A stretch of 64,000 bases of DNA from Apostichopus japonicus (taxonomy: Eukaryota > Echinodermata > Holothuroidea > Aspidochirotida > Stichopodidae). Position 1 is the stretch's first letter; each line of letters begins with the position of its first letter. Shown one piece after another: positions 24,430 to 37,045 of the stretch. The stretch covers positions 18,157,594-18,221,593 of the forward strand of contig NC_092563.1 of the NCBI RefSeq assembly GCF_037975245.1, read 5' to 3'. Made by a program: the position numbers and the translations under genes. The notes below the pieces were generated by a model, which was not told the origin of the DNA, made no database searches, and saw only the letters and a list, made by a program, of their open reading frames with translations.

Positions 24430-27400
24430 AGATTGATAAAGATCATCAATGTTGCCCTCACAAAATATGCTAGTAAGTCAGATAATGGTCACTAATACTC
24501 AAAGTTCAACCGGCATTGTACTATTGCAAGCATCTTTATAGCATATTTATCCCCACAGGGACACACGTTGTTCTATTCTAACAATCCTTTTTTATGTCTA
24601 GGAATAACAACTTAAGGACCAGAACCCCCAAGGAAAGTACTGCTAGCCATTTTTTAATACCCTGAGATTTCAGACTTATTCTAGCCTACTGATGACCAAA
24701 AACCCTGAAGCACTTTTGTCGATCCACAAACTTTTGGCTACCAGCTTTGGGGGTGGGTGTAGGTATGACTTTTCCCACCCGTCAAAATAAATGACACACT
24801 TGATGTGTTCAGAGACGTCTCACATGGAATAAACAGGTTATATTGTGGTGGAACTGTGAAGTACAATGAAAAGAAGTAGGGTATGACAACAGGGTTTTCT
24901 GGGACTTTTGTCACCATAATGTTTGAATTCTGACCTTTGGGTAACCTCATAAGAAAGGTCTCTTACTATGCTTTTGAGGTCTTAGAATTTCTCTATGGAA
25001 TTTTTTGTTTTGTTTTTTTGTGGTACATTTGGCTTAGCACACTGTTAATTATTTGTTTTTTATTTATTGAGGAACCATCCATTGATCGCTAATGTTGTTA
25101 TTTATTTAAGCAAATGTACTACGTAGCTCACAAAGTCACCCCCTATAGTTTGTGTTTACAAAGTTAGATGAGTGAGTGTTCTGGAATAGCAATAGTCTAG
25201 AAAAAATATTGTGGGCAACTTTGTTTTTGTAGTAATATGAAGGTTGTGTAGAAAGACTAGGAATGTGTAGATCTGACTTGGCAAAGTCCTAGCATGAAAG
25301 TAGGTTTTAATATTTCCAAAGTCCTTCTATCAATAAAGAAAAGATTGAAACAACTATCATAAAAACTATAAAAATACAGCATCGCTTTTTTTGACTGGAG
25401 TCTAAGTTCTTCTCAAATTGTTTAGATCTAAAATATTCTTCCTCAATATGGATAGAAATGTTTTTTTTTTTTGTCCTTATCCTGTCTTGTCTTGATCTTG
25501 TCCTTCAAATATAAAAGAAAAAAATGTGCTCTTCTTTTAAAAACATCCTCCCCGGTGAAAATTTTTGCAAACTCACATGGTAAATAAGTCATCACACGTT
25601 AAAAGGTCACCACATACACATAGCATAGTTGACAAGTTGTGTAATGTAAGCCAAGTTTAACAGACATCTCCTTATCTTGTTTGCCAAAAACTTGTCTGTA
25701 ACAAACATCTCTTGTTACAAATGAGTTCCTCTGTCTCTGGTATTTCTGCCACGACCAAACTGTATGCTGATAATTTTAATGAAGAGGGGGGGGGCGAAGG
25801 GGGGTCAAAGAACTTGACGTTCACGTTTCTCCTTTCATGGTAGTGCCATCATATCGGTTTCGTAATGCAGAAGGTTCTATGCAAACTATTGATAGTACTC
25901 AAGTAAATAATTGTATGAGCAAAAAGATGTTATTTTTTTGGGCTGGCTACATGAGTGCTAAAAAGCAGAGGTTGTTCAAGGTTTTGAGAAAAATTTTGGG
26001 GTAACATTTTTCCAAACAATTATCAACTTTTTAAGTTCAAGACAGCCATATGCTATCATTACTTACGGTATCTTATATCCCAGTCAAATTTGGTGATCTG
26101 ACTTTGCGTATGAAAAGCGGTGCTGAAGTTGTCATTTTTAAATACAATCCAATTTGCAGCTGAGTGCACCCATTTTGTTTGCAGTGTTAGATCATTCCTA
26201 ATGGAAAAAAAATACACTGCAGAGTCTGGTTAGTCAATAGGTCTGGGAAAAGATGTTAAAACTGGAACTGCAAAAAAATGATGAAAGGTACATTTTGTAT
26301 TGGGTTACATAAACTCTTGTGTCATTCTCACTAAAAAATCCACCTTGAAAACTTCCGTGGGCCAAATTTGTTTGATGCTCTTGGTGGTGCGAGTTTAGTC
26401 TACTTAAAGAAACAGATCAATGTTGTCAGGTTCCAGGGACTATAAATTAATGGTATAGTCTAATATTATGTTGAAACGCTATAGACTGCTAATAATTACT
26501 TGTTTGGTTACGTGAGGGTAAAAGGGTGGGTAAACATCCCCTCCCTCTCCCCCCCACCCCTGAGGATATTACTATATCTTTTCTGTAACAGTCGAGTACA
26601 GTACCAGCAGATTGTAAGGAAGAGCAACACATGATTCCAGCTATTTAGTGTAATGTGTGTATAAACAAACCTATTGCTTTCACAGTAAAACATAAATTAT
26701 AGCAGGAAAAAGAAAATACAGCTGAACGTTCCCCTCCCCCCCCACCCCATAAATATTTGGGAAGACTGTTTAACATTGGGGTAAAACATCTAGTTGTACT
26801 ACTAACCCAAACCCCCCTCTGATTACTCCAACTAAATACTATCAACTCTGCCTTTTGCTACTTCTACTAAAAAATTATGCCATTTTGCTTGCTACTGCTA
26901 CAATCATTAGTAGTCACACTGACTTTAGATCAACACAAACTGCTCGGTAAATCAATTAAGCCACTTGAAGAAAGTCTAGACAGATTTCCTGGAAAGAGAG
27001 AGATAAGGGTTGGGGGGGGGGGGGTGAAGAAGCATCATGCCAATGGAATTGAAAACTGACAGGTTATGTTAACAAGTTCCCTTACAAAGCAGGAAACATT
27101 CACTCTCATTTAATCTATTTCAAAAAGCAAACCGAAAGTGGTCATCATGGGGAAAGGGAATTCTAATACAAAATTCCCACCTAGTTCTTTGAGTGGGTCA
27201 TCAAAATCACCATGGTAACCAATATATGGAAAAGTGCACTGACATATTTTCTATGCTGTCTGGATGTTGTCCATGCATTCATTGAATAAATTTGAAATTG
27301 AAAGTTATCAAAATATTCTTTTTTGATTCAGTCTAGATTACTTCGATGGCTATGTGGTCATATTTGTGACGGTTGAATCACATTGATGGAAAACAAACAC

Positions 27401-30295
27401 AGAACATTTGCATGTTTGTGTACATAGAAAGCTTATACGTGCAGGAAATAATCCAGTTGGAAATTTTGGCTGCTCGTAGCATGTCCCGGTTTTTCAGCTT
27501 CTTGGACTGATCGAACATAAGCTCACAACGGTTCGTTAGTATTGACCCCACCGTTAGCCCCGTTGTTGAATGTCACTAAAAGTTTTCGAAAATTTTTACT
27601 TAATGTCAGACAACTGTCTCTAACTCTGTTTATTAGTCGCAGACACTGAAGGAGGTTTGTCGATCGAGATAAAACGTCCTCTGCGAGGATCAAATAGCTT
27701 TTGGAAGAAGGTGGCGGTTTAACTGTCTTGTAGGTAGAAGTTTTATCGAGAGTGACCGTTATTTAACCTTCTAGCATGTTTTAAACTGACGAGTTAAAAT
27801 TTACCATGGGTACTTAATAGCTTCAATGAGGGGTGGATTGTAAAAGTATTGCTTGCATGTCATCAAGTACATACCACTCTCCTTTCTGTTTGAATGCAAA
27901 GGAGGAGAAGAAAAACAAAGTGAGGTGCACGGTAATAGGTTTTACATAGACACTCAATAGTGTATGTCCACTCTAGATATGTATTGTACGTGACTGACTT
28001 AGGGGAAATTTAAAAGGGAAGGTAAAATCGTTTTTTGCTTAATACTAGGTACTACCACCATTTATTGCTTGGTATTGTGATGTTTGTAGATATAACATGT
28101 ACATTGTTAGAAATGAGTCTATTGTTCAACACATTTTGTATTAAACATGATATATCATACGATTCATATGGACCCTCCCGTTCATTCACACCGTAGAGTA
28201 TAAGAATTATGACCAATGAGTACTCTTTATCTGGGTTTCTCTTTATTTGTGCGGTTTATATTTTATTCATTGAATTTTATTAAAGCACCGACTTTATTTT
28301 CTGTTGTTGTTTTAAGGCTAAGTTTCTCAAATAAACCATTTCATCATCCATTGAAAGTTGCTGGCAAACAAGCCTGTTTTGTTTGCCAGCAATTTGTCAG
28401 GTATGATACAGAACATTTATGTCATTGATTTCTGGCCAGTAAAATAATGTTCTTAATTCTTGCACATTATACTTAAATTAATAGATTCAGAGAGAGTAAG
28501 AGAAAGATGGTTGAAGAGGGATGGATCCATGCTGATCTTGAACATGTTAATGAGCATTCAGGGATATGTATGCATCTCCCCTGGGTTGGATCAGGTTACC
28601 AATCACAGAATATGGCCTATATTTAATGGGGGAGATCCATCCATTATTTAATAGGGATAAGAAAAATGCAAACATATATACAGGAACTACAATATTTATG
28701 TACCCAACACAATGAAGTGGATTGTTCTCAGTATCAATGTAAATGGTTGGTTACTGTCATGAACAGTGCAAAAATAGAGGGCAGTATACATCTTCTTAGT
28801 GGAAGGAGTATGTACATACCCATCCACTTTGAACAGTATAGAATGATATTCCACAGCAAATAGCTGTCTGGATGTGTTTATCATGATTATGTTTTGATGG
28901 TTTGGAAACATTTTCATCAAAATTCTGCTCGATTCCCCTTCCCCCTCACCAAGTGAAGCTGTAGAAGGGGGTTTCTTTCTAACCTATGGCAATTCAAAGG
29001 TTGGATTGAAGAATAGAGACACTTCAGTTTCAGGAACTAGCCTTGAATAAATTATAGTAACAGTAACATGAATTTTTTTCTTTAATTTATGTTTTAAACA
29101 ATCTCAAAATCAATTAAAGTGAAAATGATAGCATTTGTATTAAGTTTACTGCACCAAAACGTTTTGTTGTTAAATTTTATTTTTTAATAAATTATTAATC
29201 GTATGTGCATATGATGCATTATGTCATATATATGGTGAAGTTTAAAAACCCGGACAGAAAAGTATGTATGGAAAAAGTAACTTTTTTTCTTCAGTAAGGA
29301 AGAGATAGAAAGAAAAGGTAATATTGTCAACTTCTCTAGTTTTGCCATTTCAGCTTGTCCTCAAAAAGTAAATCAAATGTTAAAAGAGGGGGGGTAGAGG
29401 GGGAGGGGGAGGAGAGTGAAATTGTCAAACTTGAGATCATATACGAACGTCTTTTTTTTCTTTTCCTTTTTGTAAAGTCGCGTCGTTCATCATCTTCGTT
29501 TATCTTTATTTGTTATTTTCTTCTCTCTCAAAGAGTACATGCTTTATATTTTAACCATGAAGATGGTATTATAGCTCGTAAAATCGTAAAACCGTTATAT
29601 AGTTTAGTATGACGACCAACAAATCAAAGCAAAGTACTTTCCATTCGTTTCATGGATTGCATTTCCAATATTTGTGGCAATATGTGCAATGAAGGAGAAG
29701 AAGGAGGAGAAGGAGGGCAAGAAAAACGTAATCATGTTAAAAGAGGACCTTTGGTTTTTGGGGTTTCTGTTTTTGTTTTTTTTTTCCTGTTTTTTTTTTT
29801 TATTGTAAGTGTACAAAATGGAAGGACGAAAAAAGATAAAAAATTAATGGAAAAAAAAAATAATAAAAAATAAAATAGAAAGCCTGAGCAAATGCTTTTT
29901 ATAAATATGCTCTTGCTGCAGCTGTTGCCATGACAACAGATCAAAAAGTGTGTGACCTTAATGTAAGAGAATTTCTAGTTGGAGGACTTAAACAAAATAA
30001 AACTACATTGATAAATGGCAGTGTGACCATGAAAAGAGAGAGATTTTGTATAGAGTGGGGCAGATAGTGGTTAATATGGCATCATTGCTAGGGTTGTAAC
30101 AAGAATACAATGAAAGGAGAGGAAAAAAACAAACAGAAAATGAATTTTAAAAAAAAAAAATATGGAAAATGGGGTCACAGCCTGTGTCAAGTGCAGTCAC
30201 AGGACGCTCAGCACGGTACCATCTCCAGCTTATTTTGTGTTCATTTGTTGAGTTCAAAAATTACAAATAAAAAAAAAACCTGCTCTTCATTGAAT

Positions 30296-30800
30296 TCGAT
30301 TTATTCATTTCTTTATTTGTTGTCAAACTTTTGAATCATTTCTTCTTCTCCCTCCTAGTTCCCCAACCCCCTCGATTGTACATTTCTTTATTTGTAGTCA
30401 AACTTGTGGAACCATTCTTCTCCCTCTGAGTCCCTTCCCCTGACTCCCACAACCCCCTCGATTGTACATTTCTTTATTTGTAGTCAAACTTGTGGAACCA
30501 TTCTTCTCCCTCTGAGTCCCTTCCCCTGACTCCCACAACCCCCTCGATTGTACATTTCTTTATTTGTAGTCAAACTTGTGGAACCATTCTTCTCCCTCTG
30601 AGTCCCTTCCCCTGACTCCCACAACCCCCTCGATTGTACATTTCTTTATTTGTAGTCAAACTTGTTGAACCATTTCTTCTCCCTCTAAGTATCTTCCCCT
30701 GACTCCCTCCCTCCCCCAACACCCTGATTTATACATTCTTTATTTGTAGTCAAACTTGTGGAACCATTCCTTCTCCCTCCATTCCCTTCCCCTGATGCCT
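30296..30800 (+). repeat. 86-bp minisatellite, about six copies
   Basis: Unit: CTCGATTGTACATTTCTTTATTTGTAG, then TCAAACTTGTGGAACCATTC, then a long CT-rich stretch. ATTGTACATTT begins at 30375, 30461, 30547 and 30633 (exactly 86 apart). Divergent copies lie before it (from about 30296) and after it (about 30727, spacing 94). The middle copies are almost identical and the edges degraded, as in an array growing by internal amplification. It ends about 30 bp before the acceptor of the candidate exon at 30831. Confidence 0.95.
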
Positions 30801-30830
30801 CTCCCTATCCCCCTCCCATCCTCTTTATAG

Positions 30831-30906
30831 TTTGAAACATGAGTAACCTGGAGGAATTTCTGTCAACTATTGTAAAGAACATTGATTCCAGTGATTGTGA
30901 TTCCAG
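30831..30906 (+). CDS. Candidate first coding exon of a small unrecognised gene
   Basis: A strong acceptor (CCCCCTCCCATCCTCTTTATAG) ends at 30830. ATG at 30839 has A at -3 and an in-frame TGA at 30833-30835, so it could be the true start. The frame reads MSNLEEFLSTIVKNIDSSDC, then D-S, then a split codon AG| before donor GTATGC at 30907. The peptide looks like a mixed acidic/hydrophobic helix, not simple sequence. The next two candidate exons keep the phase and stay open. No family recognised. Joining by phase alone can happen by chance over such short exons, so this is tentative. Confidence 0.35.
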
Positions 30907-31075
30907 GTATGCACTTAATGTGATTACCTTTCACCCCTCAGAAATATAATCATAAATTGAATGAGTTTGATGTGAAAGAGCAAACTGCAACTTAGTGTGG
31001 GCCCCTGGGAGGACTGCGGATGATGTTATTTGAAAACTTGAATAACTAGCAGCTGTAAATTTGTTTTTGTCCCAG

Positions 31076-31141
31076 TTACTCGAGAGTGGCTTTTGAATTA
31101 TTCTTCCCATTGCTAAAGGAGCTGTTCGAAGTTGATTTCAG
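31076..31141 (+). CDS. Candidate second exon of the small unrecognised gene
   Basis: 66 bp between acceptor TTTGTTTTTGTCCCAG and donor GTAAAG. Taken with the two leftover bases of the previous exon it reads S-YSRVAFELFFPLLKEL followed by FEVDF and again leaves AG. The segment is strongly helical and amphipathic in appearance (FELFFPLLKELFE). A length divisible by three keeps the phase. Same caution as for the exon before it. Confidence 0.35.
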
Positions 31142-31271
31142 GTAAAGGTTTTTCGGGTCAAGAGTAAACGTATCCGGTTGCTACTCTTTGGCAACATGCT
31201 GGTAGGTTGTCTTACGTTGATTTAGTTTGTCTTATTTTGAGGAACATTTGCTTGGTTTTTAAATCCTTCAG

Positions 31272-31310
31272 TTTGGCAACCGATTCAAACAGTTTTGCTG
31301 TCAAACACAG
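31272..31310 (+). CDS. Candidate third exon of the small unrecognised gene
   Basis: 39 bp between acceptor GGTTTTTAAATCCTTCAG and donor GTATTA. In the required phase it reads S-LATDSNSFAVKH with AG left over. It is short enough to be a chance match; skipping it would still leave the frame intact because 39 is divisible by three. Confidence 0.25.
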
Positions 31311-32130
31311 GTATTAATTCTGAGGTAGATTTTCCAGACCTGGCTTGTTAAAGTCAACAGTTTTTCACCAATGGGGAAGACTTGTAGCAAGCAGGTGTGA
31401 CATCATAGATACAGACCTTTAATGACCGTGACCTTTGAACTGGGTTCAGTTTGAATTTCACTATGGAGGTTGTTGAGGTTTTAAAATACTACTGAAGAAA
31501 AACAGGAACTTTTATAAAGTTGTGCATGTAGCCATATATCACATCACCTCTTGTTTGCTTCAAGTTCACTTTTATTAAAAAGAAGAAAAAACACTGTAAA
31601 TTTCACAAGGATTAGTGATACTATATTCGTCTTGCACATGTGTCAACAACAAACATTTTTACCTTTTAAGGTCCTCACATTAGCAACTTCCACCAAAAAT
31701 AGGAGTCTAATGTTAAAGAATTACACATTCATTTATTTTTTTTCAAATATGATGATTATTGACCTTGCCAACCTTCAACATCACTGGTTAAACAAATATT
31801 CCTGTGCTAAATTTTGCGACACTTTGTATGGACGACAAAACAATCTTATAAAACCTATTCTCACATTTGCGAATGCAAGGAGCTTCATGATCCTGCTTAT
31901 CGCCAAGAGAGAAATAAAACAGGAAATCTTGGGTCATGACCACACTACAAACTTGACCATCCTTGCGGTCAGGATCCACCCCCCCCCCCGAAAGGGTGAT
32001 AACAATCGCAGGGTCTGATCCTGAGAATGCAAGCATCAACGCCTATAATCTTGATAGCTCTTGTGGGTTCATATCCTCCTTGTATTCTTCAAATGTGAAC
32101 AAGGCTATGAAACTGACTTATTTTTAACAG

Positions 32131-32164
32131 GAAAAAACTCCCTCCACTACTTTCTTGGGAATGA
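32131..32164 (+). CDS. Candidate last coding exon of the small unrecognised gene
   Basis: After acceptor CTGACTTATTTTTAACAG the inherited phase reads R-KKLPPLLSWE and meets TGA at 32162-32164. The four blocks together would give about 68 residues. No AATAAA lies close behind. Other acceptors farther downstream (for example 39646 and 41388) would also accept this phase, so the end of this gene is not settled. Confidence 0.2.
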
Positions 32165-33318
32165 ATCACAGCGGACGATCAGTGACATCATCATGAAATA
32201 GTTCTTCCAAACCCTCAATCTGATGTTCCCCCGGAAATCTATAAGGTTAACTTACAAATTTCGAGACATCCTTCAAACTGCAAATTTTCTGAAAGATTAT
32301 CTTCATCTTATAATAAGAGATTTTATATATGTGAACAAGTAATTGAAAACAGACTGGGAAAATTTGTCAAACGCACCCCCCCCCCTACCCCACTGGAGGT
32401 TCGAATCCCTTTATAGCCAGAAATTTCTCTGCTCGTTTCCAATAAGTGATTCTGATATGATTGCAATTAAGAAGACATTTTCTGTTTTAATTACTGTAAA
32501 TAATTATCAAGATTTCGCTTAACTCTGCTGTTACCAGTTGTAACATTCCATCAAAATTACACCAATATTTTTTCTTCTTCAAATCTACATTTCTTGTGAT
32601 TAAACAATGCAATCAGGATAACAAAGAAAAATTCAAAACAAATTTGTGTAGTGACTTTTACAGCAGGTTACTGGTATGATCAGCTTCTGCTCAACTGGAT
32701 AATCCCTTCAAAGAACCCCATTAATCCAATCCTCTCATATATATTATATAAAATGGCAATACCACATAAGGAAATTAATTTGTAACAAGACAATTTGATG
32801 ACAGGATTAAATGTGGTATGAAAATATTCAGATTAATGTTAAATGGTGAACTATTAAAAAAGGAAAAAGGCCCATTAAAGTTTCAGCAGTATTTGCCCAA
32901 TACTTTTAGAATGCTAAAAGCGTTACAAAAAAATTGTTTAAAAATGCTGAAATGTTGTCATTACTCTCCTCCTGGATGTGTTGACCCTTACAGTGCTGAG
33001 GGAAGAAGTGTGTGGTAATGATACCTTGACATTTAAATGTACAGGATTTCACAAAATGAGTGGCCACTGTTTGACTGGTATATGCAGGGTTTGGTACAGT
33101 AGAGATCGAAGTCCTGATGCCATTTTAGCGAAGCACGTAGCAATCCTTCCACCTTTGACAATATCTCATCCTGTAACTTTAGTCTAGTCAATCAGCATAA
33201 CTCCTGGGCAACTACATATTAATGTCACATATTAACCAGCATTCCACTGATCCAACGAAACAGTAAACTTTCACAAGCGATGCAAGATTCTTGCCTGATA
33301 GACGACAAACTGACTAAT

Positions 33319-33369
33319 CGCAGAGCAGATCGCAGAGCAGATCGCAGAGCAGATCGGGGGGGGGGGGGG
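33319..33369 (+). repeat. 12-bp tandem triplet followed by poly(G)14
   Basis: CGCAGAGCAGAT occurs three times exactly (33319-33354), then C and fourteen G (33356-33369). Confidence 0.95.
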
Positions 33370-35436
33370 TAACTTCCTCTGATAGACCCTAGACATCATC
33401 CTCGTCGTAACAATAGCTGCCCGATTCTTAAATGTCTTGAATAATGACTCCAGAATGGTCGTCGTAGACTGGGACTTGAACATGCCGATGGGAACTGAGA
33501 AAGAAAAAAAAAAAGAGAATCATAACTACAGTATGAAATGTTTCCCCGCAAGGAAATGAGGGCGGTATTGAAGAACTAAGATTTATCACAGGGGTTCTAC
33601 TCATAATGTGTATTGTAGGCATTTAATATACATTTCTGAGCAGTTGAATTAGATCTTTATTTCAGAATACATAAAATATATGCATTCCTGATACGTCTTC
33701 TGCTGTGCAAAGCAATTATTTTCGTCATAGATATATTATTTTTTGTTTTTATTCAAAGCCAACTTATGTGACCCCTGTCAACATAATGGTAGTAACCAAA
33801 GCTTCAGGTACATGGACTATTGTACAATGGGCTGCGTGCTAAACGAGGTAGTTAGTTCAGTCGCTTTAAATGACTGGCCTCCTATGTTTAACGGAAAAAT
33901 TCCCAGAAAGGACATAAAATGGTATAGAAATGTAAATTTGTATGAAGAGTTCATGATGACCACATGAGTCACATAAATTCCAAAATTAACTGTCTGTCTC
34001 AAGTCATCCTTTTAGAGTTCAAAGGAAATATTGTTCTGTCTAATTTAGGTACATTTATTACCATGCCAGTCACACTCATATAATAACACTGGACTCTTGC
34101 AGGGAAGTGCCCAGGATTCCCTGAGTGCCGGGTATACTGATCGCCGTCCTGGGGGTGGGGTCTAAGGGGACATTTTTCGATTTTTGAAGGTGCTCAGATG
34201 CCAAATGCTGGAACTTGTGTAGCTTTTTAAGCACATACACAAGTACTAGTTTTGCCAACACTTAACATTTTTAAATTTTTTTTAGGGAAATATGTTACGT
34301 ACCTGGTAAAATTTATTAGTTTGTTTCAAATAGATTTTACAAGGGACCGATTGAGAGCCGTAATGTTTCTCTCATGCGTAACTGATGCATTACTAGTCTG
34401 TATGATTTTGGCATAGGCTAGACCCAATTTATGTTGAATATATTGTTAGGAATGTCAGGATTTTAGATGAAAATAGTGCTGGGCGGGATTCACAATTTTT
34501 AAGACAGTGCTGGGCGGTAATTTTTAGTGCTGGGCGGGGCCGTCCAGTGCCGCCTAGCGTGGGCACATCCCAAACAAACCTGCTCTTATCATGTTCTTAT
34601 CATGCTCTTGTCATGCTCTTATCCCGTACAAACCTGCTCTTATCATGTTGCAATTTTCAAATACAGAAGGAAAATTGGATATCATAAAGTACCTTGTCAT
34701 GCTAAGTATAGAAGGTGGCTTTAAAATTGATTAACTGCAATCTCACTTTTGATACTTTTCATTCTGTAAATTGCATGTTGGAAATTGAACTGATACGACC
34801 AGAAAAGATTAGTATGGTCTGCATAGTATTACCACTAATTCTTATCCAGTTAATCCATTTGAACCATAAGCAAACAGAACGAAAATTTCTAAAAAAGAAA
34901 ATGACATCACTGGGACATAACCAAACCATTGACAATTACACTGAGTCAAGGTGTTGTTAAACAAAAGGTGACAAAGGGTTTTTTCAAGTCAAAATCTTAC
35001 AAACTGCATCTCGAGGAGGAAAACTATTGCGCGAGTATTGACAATTAGTATGCAGCACCCATAACAGTATGAAATATTACAATATATACCAGATTACTAA
35101 CAAACTAATGTAGAAACACACTCTCTCTTTGGATAATGTTTACAATTACTGGGAACTGAAAGAAATTACCTGCAAATGGAGGGGAAGAAGGGGGGGAGGG
35201 GAGGGGTGGGTGAGGGAAGGGGAGAAGGAAACATAGTGGTAACTTATGAAAAAGGATAATGCATTCTACAGCCAAGGTCCACACACAAGGGGGGGGGGAC
35301 CAAAAGTGGGTCATAAACTTTTTGTGGGTTGCGTAATTTTTCCAGTTTCGGAGCTTACCAACAGAGATTGATAAAGAAACATTTTCCTTCTGATACAGTA
35401 ACTACAACAAATCTTGATCCTTCCCAGCCCCTGACC

Positions 35437-35580
35437 CTATCCCTCCCCATTGGTTCGGTGCTGTGGCTGGGTGGTTCCGGGTTCGATACCCTGCCGGGTC
35501 ATAGTATGGTGGGTTTTTCATCCAAGAGCAATCTACAGTTTTTCCATCTGCAATACCTTTCTAAATTGAGATAGATTCCA
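35437..35580 (+). mobile_element. tRNA-derived SINE fragment with internal Pol III promoter
   Basis: GGGTTCGATACCC is a full B box. TGGCTGGGTGG just upstream fits an A box, but the gap is only a few bases, where a tRNA head has roughly 30-40, so the head is internally deleted. It is followed by CCGGGTCATAGTATGG and a non-tRNA body (TGGGTTTTTCATCCAAGAGC...). It does not fold as an intact tRNA. The right boundary is a guess. Confidence 0.6.
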
Positions 35581-36742
35581 AATTTGAGCTTAAAATGTTG
35601 AATTGGAAGCCACCTGACATGTAAGTTGTAATCCATACAGTAAGCCCTTGCAGGTTTCTCCCACATTTGTGGTCGATTAAGCGTTGTTAAAATAACTGCT
35701 GAATATTACTATCATCATTACTATTATTATTATCTGCTCTTCCTGATGGCTGAATGCCCACCCCCTCTGTTAAACTACGTCATGTCACAGCATAATCATT
35801 TTCCTGTTCCCAGTCGATGAATTTTTAAGTTCTTTTGTTCAATACTAAATATGTTTTATATATCCCAACAATTTAATAAATACTGTTTCATTACATTTGT
35901 AAATTAAGATATAATCTGAATGAAATTTGTCAGGAAAGCTCACATGGGATATTTTTCAATTATTATTATTATAAAAATAAAAACAATTCTCCCTGCTCCA
36001 ACCACCCCCCCCCCCCCCAGAAATGTATTCAAAAGCTTTGAAGCTTTCTAGAAAATACAACAGCATACACCTTAGTATTTTCATCCTGATCCATTGTTCA
36101 TTTAACATGCAAAGTGCAATAGACACTAGCATATCATGACTATCCTCATTAACAATGTAAAAAAATATATATATACATATAAGAAAACAGTATCCTTGAT
36201 TATTTCGCAAACACGGAAACAAACGTTAAGAATCCTAGTCAGGCAGCAGCTTGTGAAGAGCAGCAGTTTTCCCTTGGGTTAACAATATGCATGTAAAGAA
36301 GGGATAGGGCAAGGAGACTTAGCTTTGCACTGAATGCATTTATTAATAAACTGTCTAGACAGACATGAATGAAGGCAAACATTCCATGCTAGACAGCAGG
36401 CAAACCGTACAGACAGACTGGGTTGTTATAAGCAGCTAGCTAGCTAGCTCTCTCTCTCTCTTTCTCTTTCCATGCATGACAAATCCTAGAATAAAAGTTA
36501 GCTGACATGTACACAGAGTGCCAACCATGCGGTGACTTAGTTGAGATAAAACCTCACATTGTTGGCCAGGTTGTGTTATTTAAAAGGGGCTGGCAATGTT
36601 GCAGAAGATCTGAGGGATGGTCTAATACTTAAATAGAAGAGTATTGAAATCTGGCAACAGGCACCTTGGTGTTATTAGGGGGGGGGGCACATTTGTTAAG
36701 GCATGGAAACTGCCTGTTGCTTGCCTATTTCATAGGATGTAC

Positions 36743-37045
36743 AGGTCTGGACATGATAGCACACAGAGGTCTAGACATGATAGCACACAGAGGTCTAGAC
36801 ATGATTGTACACAGAGGTCTAGATAGGATAGCACACAGAGGTCTAGACAGGATAGCACACATAGGTCTAGACAGGATAGCACACAGAGGTCTAGACAGGA
36901 TAGCACACAGAGGTCTAGACAGGATAGCACACAGAGGTCTAGACAGGATAGCACACAGAGGTCTAGACAGGATAGCACACAGAGGTCTACAAAGAGTAGC
37001 ACACAGAGTTCTAGACAGGATAGCAAACTGTAGTCTAGACACACA
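36743..37045 (+). repeat. 24-bp minisatellite, about 12.6 copies
   Basis: Unit AGGTCTAGACAGGATAGCAC plus ACAG, each with a TCTAGA palindrome. Early copies have CATGATAGC where later copies have CAGGATAGC, and the last copies are more divergent (AGTTCTAGAC, AACTGTAGTC). Because 24 is divisible by three, long open frames of an eight-residue repeat (GLDRIAHR) appear on both strands. They are a by-product of the period, not evidence of a protein. Confidence 0.97.

Larger units (their letters stand above)
18710..30295. other. Intergenic stretch, no gene recognised
   Basis: No open frame here has credible splice signals together with a recognisable domain. It holds the paired MITE-like copies at 20542-20665 and 20995-21150, a C16 run at 19207-19222, further poly(C)/poly(G) tracts near 22389, 22674, 23200 and 27012, a TACA microsatellite at 24365-24429, and a perfect DR1-type motif at 22862-22874. 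Regulatory elements may be present but cannot be told from background by eye. Confidence 0.6.
32165..36742. other. Intergenic stretch with SINE fragment and small repeats
   Basis: No gene supported. It contains a 12-bp triplet followed by G14 (33319-33369), the SINE fragment at 35437-35580, a B-box-like GGTTCGAATCCC at 32399 with no A box, a C14 run at 36005-36018 and CT repeats near 36450. Open frames are short and unrecognised. Confidence 0.55.

Noticed and set aside
26030-26120. Minus-strand block ending GATACC|GTAAGT (ITKFDWDIRY)
   Set aside because: Good donor but no convincing acceptor, and too short to judge.
32399-32410. GGTTCGAATCCC as a tRNA or SINE
   Set aside because: Only a B box is present; no A box, stem pairing or SINE body nearby.
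36743-37045. CRISPR array
   Set aside because: The repeats are directly adjacent with no spacers, and the window is animal DNA.
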